NCBI RefSeq assembly: GCF_015160855.1
Contig: NZ_CP063373.1
Coordinates: forward strand, 2,728,001-2,792,000
DNA: 64,000 nucleotides
DNA from: Streptomyces ferrugineus
Lineage (GTDB): Bacteria > Actinomycetota > Actinomycetes > Streptomycetales > Streptomycetaceae
Reading direction: 5' to 3'
Shown piece by piece: positions 59,089-64,000 of this stretch. The translations under genes and the position numbers were made by a program. Every line of letters begins with the position of its first letter. Within the stretch, counting starts at the first letter, position 1. The notes under the pieces are model-generated. The model was not told the DNA's origin, did not search any database, and worked only from the letters and a program-made list of their open reading frames with translations.

Positions 59089-60042
59089 GTGACGCCTGTC
59101 CCCCTCGCCGCACGACTCAGCATTCCCAGCGGGCCCCTGTTCTTCCCCGTCACGGCGTACGGCCCCGATGGCGCCGTCGACCTCGACACCTACCGCACCC
59201 ATGTACGCCGCGGCGTCGAGGCCGGGGCCGCCGCCGTCTTCGCGTGCTGCGGCACCGGGGAGTACCACGCGCTCACACCCGAGGAGTACGAGGCGTGCGT
59301 ACGGGCCGCCGTCGAGGCCGCGGACGGACGCGTGCCGGTCGTCGCGGGCGCCGGGTACGGCACCGCCCTCGCGGTGCGGTACGCGCGGCTCGCCGAGGGC
59401 GCCGGCGCGGACGGGCTGCTCGCCATGCCGCCGTATCTCGTCGTCGCCGGGCAGGAGGGGCTGCTGCGGCACTACCGGGAGATCGCCGCGGCGACCGCGC
59501 TGCCCGTCATCGTCTACCAGCGCGACAACGCCGTGTTCACCCCGGACACCGTCGTCGAACTGGCCCGCACGGACGGCGTCATCGGCCTCAAGGACGGCCT
59601 CGGCGACCTGGACCTCATGCAGCGGATCGTCAGCGCCGTACGCGGCGCGGCCCCCGGCGACTTCCTCTACTTCAACGGCCTGCCGACCGCCGAGCAGACC
59701 CAGCTCGCCTACCGGGCGATCGGCGTCCCGCTCTACTCCTCAGCCGTGTTCTGCTTCGCCCCCGAGCTGGCGCTCGCCTTCTTCCGCGCGCTGGAATCGG
59801 GCGACGACAGGACCGTCAACCGCCTCCTGGACGGCTTCTACCGCCCCTTCGTCGAACTGCGCGCCCAGGGCCGCGGATACGCGGTCGCCCTCGTCAAGGC
59901 CGGCGTACGGCTGCGCGGACTGGACGTGGGGGAGGTCCGCCCGCCGCTGCACGAACCGAGCGAGGATCATGTCAAGCAGCTCGCGCAGGTGATCGAACGC
60001 GGCTACGCGCTGCTGGAGAAGGAGCCGGAGGACACCAAGTGA
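59089..60042 (+). CDS. kdgD: 5-dehydro-4-deoxyglucarate dehydratase
   Basis: A 317-residue DapA-superfamily enzyme that dehydrates and decarboxylates 5-dehydro-4-deoxy-D-glucarate to 2,5-dioxopentanoate. Motifs of this branch are 'GPLFFPVTAYGPDGAVDLDT', 'FACCGTGEYHALTPEEY' and 'VYQRDNAVFTPDTVVEL' with Tyr143, and the Schiff-base lysine Lys168 in 'GVIGLKDGLGDLD'. GTG 59089 has AGGGAG upstream. With udh opposite it defines sugar-acid catabolism. A GTGA overlap couples the next gene. Confidence 0.93.
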   Translation: MTPVPLAARLSIPSGPLFFPVTAYGPDGAVDLDTYRTHVRRGVEAGAAAVFACCGTGEYHALTPEEYEACVRAAVEAADGRVPVVAGAGYGTALAVRYARLAEGAGADGLLAMPPYLVVAGQEGLLRHYREIAAATALPVIVYQRDNAVFTPDTVVELARTDGVIGLKDGLGDLDLMQRIVSAVRGAAPGDFLYFNGLPTAEQTQLAYRAIGVPLYSSAVFCFAPELALAFFRALESGDDRTVNRLLDGFYRPFVELRAQGRGYAVALVKAGVRLRGLDVGEVRPPLHEPSEDHVKQLAQVIERGYALLEKEPEDTK

Positions 60043-61202
60043 AGGCGTCGACATTCGTCTACCCCTGGGACGTCAACGGGGACCCGGCGGCACCCGGCAG
60101 GATCGCCGCCCTCGGCGTGCGACAGGTGACGCTCGCCGCCGCCTACCACTCCACCCGCGCCCTCACCCCACGCCACCCGCGCCACCGCATCGTCACCGCC
60201 GAGCACGCGGCCGTGCTCTACCCGACGGACGACCGGTGGCGGGGCCGCGAGCTGCGCCCGTACCCGGCCGGCGACTGGGCGCCCGGCGACGCCTTCGGTG
60301 AGGCGGCCGCCGCGCTCACGGCCGCCGGCCTGGAGGTGCACACCTGGGTGGTCCTCGCGCACAACTCCCGCCTGGGCGCCGAGCATCCGCACACCTCGGT
60401 CGTCAACGCCTACGGCGACCGCTACCCCTGGGCCCCGTGCATCGCACAGCCCGCCACGCGCGCGTACCTCGTCGACCTCGCCGCCGAGGCGGCCGTACGC
60501 CCCGGGGTGCGCGGCACCGAACTGGAGTCCCTCGGCTGGTACGGGCTGCAGCACCTGCACGCCCACGACAAGACCGGCGGGGTCCCGCTCGGCGACGCCG
60601 GGATGTACCTGATGGCGCTGTGCTTCTGCCCCACCTGCCGGGCGGGCTACGCCGACCGGGGCCTGGACGCCGACGAGCTGGCGGCCGCCGTACGCGCCGC
60701 GCTCGAACCGCTGTGGCAGGGGGCGCCGGACGACGGGGGCTGGGCCGGGGTCGAGAAGCTGCTCGGCTCGGAGAGGGCGGCGGCCACGCGCGCGTGGCGC
60801 GACGAAACCGCCCGTACGCTCCAGGAGGCGGCGGTCCGGGCGGTCCGCCGGGCCGCGCCCGACGGCTTCCAGGTGCTGCTGCACGCCGACCCGGTGACGT
60901 ACCACGTCGGCGCCAACCCCGGCGTCGACCCCGCGCACATCCTGTCCGTCGCGGACGGCGTGGTCGTGCCCTGCGCGGACGGCCCCGGCCTGCTCACGCC
61001 GTTCGCCGAGCAGGGCCGCGACGGCGCGGTCGTCGCCGCCAACCTCGGTGTGGTCTCCGGGATGGGCGGCAGCCCCGGCACGCTGGCCTCGGACGCCGCA
61101 CGCGCGCGTGAGCTGGGCGCCACCGAGATCCGGCTCTATCACGCCGGGTTGGCGTCGGACGGCGACCTGGTGGCGGTGCGCGAGGGGCTCGCCGCGCTCT
61201 GA
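60039..61202 (+). CDS. Unknown TIM-barrel-like protein coupled to kdgD
   Basis: A 387-residue soluble protein starting at GTG 60039 inside the kdgD stop. Features are 'STFVYPWDVNGDPA', 'LEVHTWVVLAHNSRLG', 'GTELESLGWYGLQHLHAHDK' and a Cys cluster 'CFCPTCRAGYADRGLD' (about 190-205). The Cys cluster and strand pattern recall glycoside-hydrolase-like barrels with a CxC/CxxC site. I cannot assign a family or reaction. Because it is translationally coupled to kdgD, a role with uronic-acid-containing oligosaccharides is likely (inference). Its last 64 bases overlap the convergent MFS gene. Confidence 0.82.
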   Translation: MKASTFVYPWDVNGDPAAPGRIAALGVRQVTLAAAYHSTRALTPRHPRHRIVTAEHAAVLYPTDDRWRGRELRPYPAGDWAPGDAFGEAAAALTAAGLEVHTWVVLAHNSRLGAEHPHTSVVNAYGDRYPWAPCIAQPATRAYLVDLAAEAAVRPGVRGTELESLGWYGLQHLHAHDKTGGVPLGDAGMYLMALCFCPTCRAGYADRGLDADELAAAVRAALEPLWQGAPDDGGWAGVEKLLGSERAAATRAWRDETARTLQEAAVRAVRRAAPDGFQVLLHADPVTYHVGANPGVDPAHILSVADGVVVPCADGPGLLTPFAEQGRDGAVVAANLGVVSGMGGSPGTLASDAARARELGATEIRLYHAGLASDGDLVAVREGLAAL

Positions 61203-62374
61203 AACAGCGGCAGGGCCGTCACCAGCCACACCAGGCCCAGTACGGCCAACAGCAGCCGTACGTCGAGCAGTTCGACCAGGGCCGCCCCGGCTGCCAGCCC
61301 GACCACGTTCGGCGTGAACACGAGCGTGTTGGCCGTGGCCGCCGCACGGCCGAGCAGCGCGTCCGGGGTCTCGCGCTGCACGGCGGTGAGCGCGGCGATC
61401 AGCACACAGGGCAGCCCGACGCCGCTCGCCGCGCTGCACGCCAGGGCCAACGGGTCGGACGGGACCGCGCGCAGGGCGGCGGCGACGGCCGTGAGCGCGA
61501 TGCCGTACGCGGCGAAACGGCGCTCGCCGAGCCGTCGTAGCGCCGGGCCGGAGAGCAGCCCGATCGCCACCGAACCGGCGCCCTGGACGGCGTACAGCAC
61601 ACCGGCGTACGCGGGGGCGTGGCCGAGGCCGTCGATGACGGCGTAGATCATCGCGCCGTTGAGACCGGCGAACAGCATGGTCGTGCCGCCGGCCAGGACG
61701 AGCGGTCGCAGTCGGGGGTGCGTCCACAGATGGCGGGCGCCCTCGGCGGTCCGCGCCCGCCAGCCGCCGGCCGGTGGCTCGGGGCGGGTCTCGCGCACGC
61801 GCAGGCACGCGTACAGGCCGGTCGCGAGCACGAAGGTGACCGCGTCGAGCAGGGCGACGTGCGCGCCGCCGTACGCCGCGTAGACGCCGGCGCCGGCCAG
61901 CGGGGCGAGGAGTTTCATGCCCTCGTTCGCGGTCATGCGCAGCCCGTTGAAGTCGCCGAGCAGCAAGGTCGGGACGGCGTTCGCGACGAGGGCGGACTCG
62001 GCGGCGTCATGGACGACGCCCGCGGCGCCGTAGACGAACAGGACCGCGAACACCAGCCAGACGCGGTCCGGTGAGTCGACGGCGAACAGGGTCGGCAGCA
62101 GCGCGGCCAGGAGCAGGTTCATGCCGATCAGCAGGGGCTTGCGGCGGACGCGGTCGGCGAGCGTGCCGAGCAGCGGGCCGGCCAGGGTGGGCGCCCACAT
62201 GGCGAGCAGGCACAGCGCGGCCAGACCGTCGGAGCCGGTGAGGTCCTTCACCCATACGCCGGAGGCCAGCCACAGCGCCGAGGTGCCGAAGCCGGAGACC
62301 ACGACTCCGGCGAGGTAGAGGCCGGCGTTGCGGTGGCGCAGCACGCGCGGGAGTGCCCAGGTGGTGGTCGTCAT
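61139..62374 (-). CDS. MFS transporter (EntS/MFS_3 type)
   Basis: A 411-residue membrane protein with about 12 helices. Motif A-like 'GTLADRVRRKPLLIGMNLLL' lies between helices 2 and 3. 'GLNGAMIYAVIDGLGHAPAY' and 'LPCVLIAALTAVQRETPDAL' with 'LGRAAATANTLVF' are typical of MFS_3 exporters for siderophores or drugs. The ATG at 62374 gives 'MTTTTWALPRVLRHRNAGLY'. The 3' end overlaps the gene on the other strand by 64 bases. The substrate is unknown. Confidence 0.9.
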   Translation of the reverse strand: MTTTTWALPRVLRHRNAGLYLAGVVVSGFGTSALWLASGVWVKDLTGSDGLAALCLLAMWAPTLAGPLLGTLADRVRRKPLLIGMNLLLAALLPTLFAVDSPDRVWLVFAVLFVYGAAGVVHDAAESALVANAVPTLLLGDFNGLRMTANEGMKLLAPLAGAGVYAAYGGAHVALLDAVTFVLATGLYACLRVRETRPEPPAGGWRARTAEGARHLWTHPRLRPLVLAGGTTMLFAGLNGAMIYAVIDGLGHAPAYAGVLYAVQGAGSVAIGLLSGPALRRLGERRFAAYGIALTAVAAALRAVPSDPLALACSAASGVGLPCVLIAALTAVQRETPDALLGRAAATANTLVFTPNVVGLAAGAALVELLDVRLLLAVLGLVWLVTALPLFQSAASPSRTATRSPSDANPA

Positions 62375-62563
62375 GCCTGGCCACTGTGCGGCTGAGGCGG
62401 GGGCGTGCGGATCGGGAAAGTGCCTTAGAAGGCGCGCATGGCGCACCGTGCGCCGTAAGGCCGGGGCGCCCGGCGGGAATCCGTTGGAAGCTGTCGATTC
62501 AGCCACTGGGTCAGGTAAGGGGCTGGTCATAGCGTGGTGAGCCGTCCGAGCGGCCCTCAGGAA

Positions 62564-63076
62564 ATGGCATTGCCCATGCAATACGTCGCGCCCATCGGCG
62601 TCGGTCTCCTCTACGCCCTCCTGATGTCCCTGATCCCGCAACCGCACCGGCGGCGCTTCAACGCGATCATGGTGGCCGGAGCGGGCGCCGCCTATCTGAG
62701 CGGCGGCGGGCTGGGCGGCTGGGAGTTCGCGTTCACCGCGGTGGCCACCTGTTTGGCCTATCGCGGCCTGGAGTCCTGGACCTTCATCGGCGCCGCCTGG
62801 CTGCTGCACACCGCGTGGGACGTCGTCCACCACATCAAGGGCAACCCGATCATCCCCTTCCTCCACACCTCCTCGCTGGGGTGCGCGATCTGTGACCCGG
62901 TGATCGCACTGTGGTGCTTCGCGGGTGGAAAGACGCCGCGGGAGCTGCTGGAGTGGGTGCGGGGAGCGAGGGAGCGGAAGGAGCCGCGAGGTCCGTCCCG
63001 CGCCGGCGATGAGTTTCGCCTCCGCCGCCGGTCAACCCCTCAGGAACAGACCCTTGAGGAGCCGGCCCATGACTGA
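62564..63076 (+). CDS. DUF6010-like membrane protein
   Basis: A 170-residue protein with about four membrane segments in residues 5-120: 'YVAPIGVGLLYALLMSLIPQ', 'GAGAAYLSGGGLGGWEFAFT', 'FIGAAWLLHTAWDVVHHIKG' and 'GCAICDPVIALWCFAGGK'. The layout fits the DUF6010 family. A charged tail follows. ATG 62564 is used, but 62576 or GTG 62534 are possible because the ribosome binding site is poor. It overlaps the next gene by 8 bases. Confidence 0.78.
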   Translation: MALPMQYVAPIGVGLLYALLMSLIPQPHRRRFNAIMVAGAGAAYLSGGGLGGWEFAFTAVATCLAYRGLESWTFIGAAWLLHTAWDVVHHIKGNPIIPFLHTSSLGCAICDPVIALWCFAGGKTPRELLEWVRGARERKEPRGPSRAGDEFRLRRRSTPQEQTLEEPAHD

Positions 63077-63656
63077 CACCACCCTCGACCTCGAACCGCA
63101 GACCCGCGTCATCGCCCGTCTGGCGGCCGCCGTCCGCGACGATCAGCTCGCGGACGGCACCCCGTGCCCGGAGTACACGGTGCGCAACCTGCTGGGGCAC
63201 CTGCTCGGACTGGCCGTCGCCTTCCGCGACGCGGGGCGCAAGGACCTGGGCCCCACGACGGACACCAGCCCGGAGGCCGCCCTGCCGGACATCGGGCCGG
63301 GCTGGCGCGAGGAGTTGCCCAAGGTCCTCGCGGAACTGGCCGAGGCGTGGCGCGACCCGGCCGCCTGGACCGGCGAGACCCGCGCGGGCGGCGTGCCGCT
63401 GACGGGCGCGGAGGCGGGCGTCGTCGCCACGGACGAGCTGGTGATCCACGGCTGGGACCTGGCCCGCGCGACCGGCCTGCCGTACGCCCCCGCCCCGGCC
63501 GCCCTGCGGCTGTCGTACGGCATGCTCCTCGCGGCCGCCGACGACCCCAGCCGCGGTGGCGGCATCTTCGGTCCGGTCGTCCCCGTCCCGGACGACGCGC
63601 CGCTGCTGGACCGGGCGGTGGGGTTGAGCGGGCGGGATCCGCGGTGGCGGGCGTAG
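63069..63656 (+). CDS. TIGR03086 family protein (mycothiol-dependent isomerase-like DinB fold)
   Basis: A 195-residue protein with the N-terminal maleylpyruvate-isomerase/DinB pattern: 'ADGTPCPEYTVRNLLGHLLG' (His about 47) and 'LVIHGWDLARATGLPYAPAP' (His about 138), which give the metal site. Members are thought to use metal and possibly mycothiol, but most have no proven reaction. GAGGAG lies 9 bases before the ATG. It overlaps the upstream gene by 8 bases, so the two are probably cotranscribed. Confidence 0.9.
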   Translation: MTDTTLDLEPQTRVIARLAAAVRDDQLADGTPCPEYTVRNLLGHLLGLAVAFRDAGRKDLGPTTDTSPEAALPDIGPGWREELPKVLAELAEAWRDPAAWTGETRAGGVPLTGAEAGVVATDELVIHGWDLARATGLPYAPAPAALRLSYGMLLAAADDPSRGGGIFGPVVPVPDDAPLLDRAVGLSGRDPRWRA

Positions 63657-63713
63657 GCCGGCCGGGACCTGTTTCACGAGCCGTGATCAGCGGAGGGAAG
63701 GGAAGCGCCCATC

Positions 63714-64000
63714 ATGTCACTCGCCCGTGTCCACAACTTCTCCATCTCGCTCGACGGCTTCGGCACCGGTGAGGGTCCGAGCCGCAAGGCGCCGTTCGGC
63801 CACGCCGGCGAAAGGCTGCACGAGTGGATGTTCGCCACCCGGTGGTGGCACCGGATGACCGGCGGGTCCGGCGGGTCGGGCGGTGTCGACGACGCCTTCG
63901 CGCGGCAGTTCGCGCCCGGGATCGGCGCCGAGATCATGGGCGCCGGGAAGTTCGGCTACCCCGGATGGCACGAGGACCCGGAGTGGAAGGGATGGTGGGG
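63714..64000 (+). CDS. Dihydrofolate reductase-like (RibD C-terminal) protein, partial
   Basis: The first 95 codons are in the window and the 3' end is cut off. The start 'MSLARVHNFSISLDGFGTGE' and 'HAGERLHEWMFATRWWHRMT' match the YyaP/YwjB-like dihydrofolate reductase family rather than folate-pathway FolA. GGAGGGAAGGGA lies upstream. It lies 57 bases after the TIGR03086 gene and may belong to the same operon. The function is unknown. Confidence 0.85.
   Translation, partial: MSLARVHNFSISLDGFGTGEGPSRKAPFGHAGERLHEWMFATRWWHRMTGGSGGSGGVDDAFARQFAPGIGAEIMGAGKFGYPGWHEDPEWKGWW

Overview
The window is Streptomyces chromosome. Coding DNA is very GC-rich, GTG and TTG starts are common, and many adjacent genes overlap by 4 bases (ATGA or GTGA). 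The gene content is typical of the genus: tkt-tal-zwf-opcA-pgl, ctaB/ctaA, an actinobacterial sufRBDCSU operon with a Rieske ferredoxin, dapD, TerD and a Tat-exported PhoX. About 60 protein genes are supported. Both ends cut a gene: an FtsX-type permease on the left and a dihydrofolate-reductase-like gene on the right.

Left part (1-9600): a PadR-controlled ABC exporter, then a carbohydrate-uptake block with two binding proteins, a GH13 alpha-glucosidase and two permeases. A near-identical 13-base motif occurs three times around this block. From 9.6 to 23 kb: the pentose phosphate operon, heme A genes, a small ABC-2 exporter, and a decayed aminoglycoside acetyltransferase gene broken up by dispersed repeats. 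From 23.4 to 30.1 kb: the complete SUF iron-sulfur operon behind a self-controlled SufR promoter.

Middle (30-44 kb): a mosaic of secreted or lipoprotein carbohydrate-active proteins, RidA with HxlR, an SMR efflux pump with its TetR regulator and two operators, dapD, a DapA paralogue, a holin-X/DUF3618 membrane cluster, a monooxygenase-like gene behind a SoxR box, an ArsR/SRPBCC pair and a secreted nuclease-like protein.

Right part (44-64 kb): a PhoX phosphatase behind a possible Pho box. Next comes the most unusual feature, a 400-base stretch that folds as three consecutive Y-RNA-like non-coding RNAs just upstream of a TROVE/Ro60 gene. Two of them carry a tRNA-like module with the T arm and 3' acceptor strand placed before the 5' acceptor strand and D arm. 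After that come GntR-ACC deaminase, LacI, a double TerD protein, a DeoR-controlled polyol-type ABC transporter with a zinc dehydrogenase, and an oxidative uronate pathway (uronate dehydrogenase, 5-dehydro-4-deoxyglucarate dehydratase) with a TIM-barrel-like protein of unknown function.

A recurrent feature is a -10 box 6-8 bases upstream of the start codon with no ribosome binding site. This suggests leaderless mRNAs for about nine genes. All functional calls are from reading the sequence and from family knowledge; no search or folding program was run.
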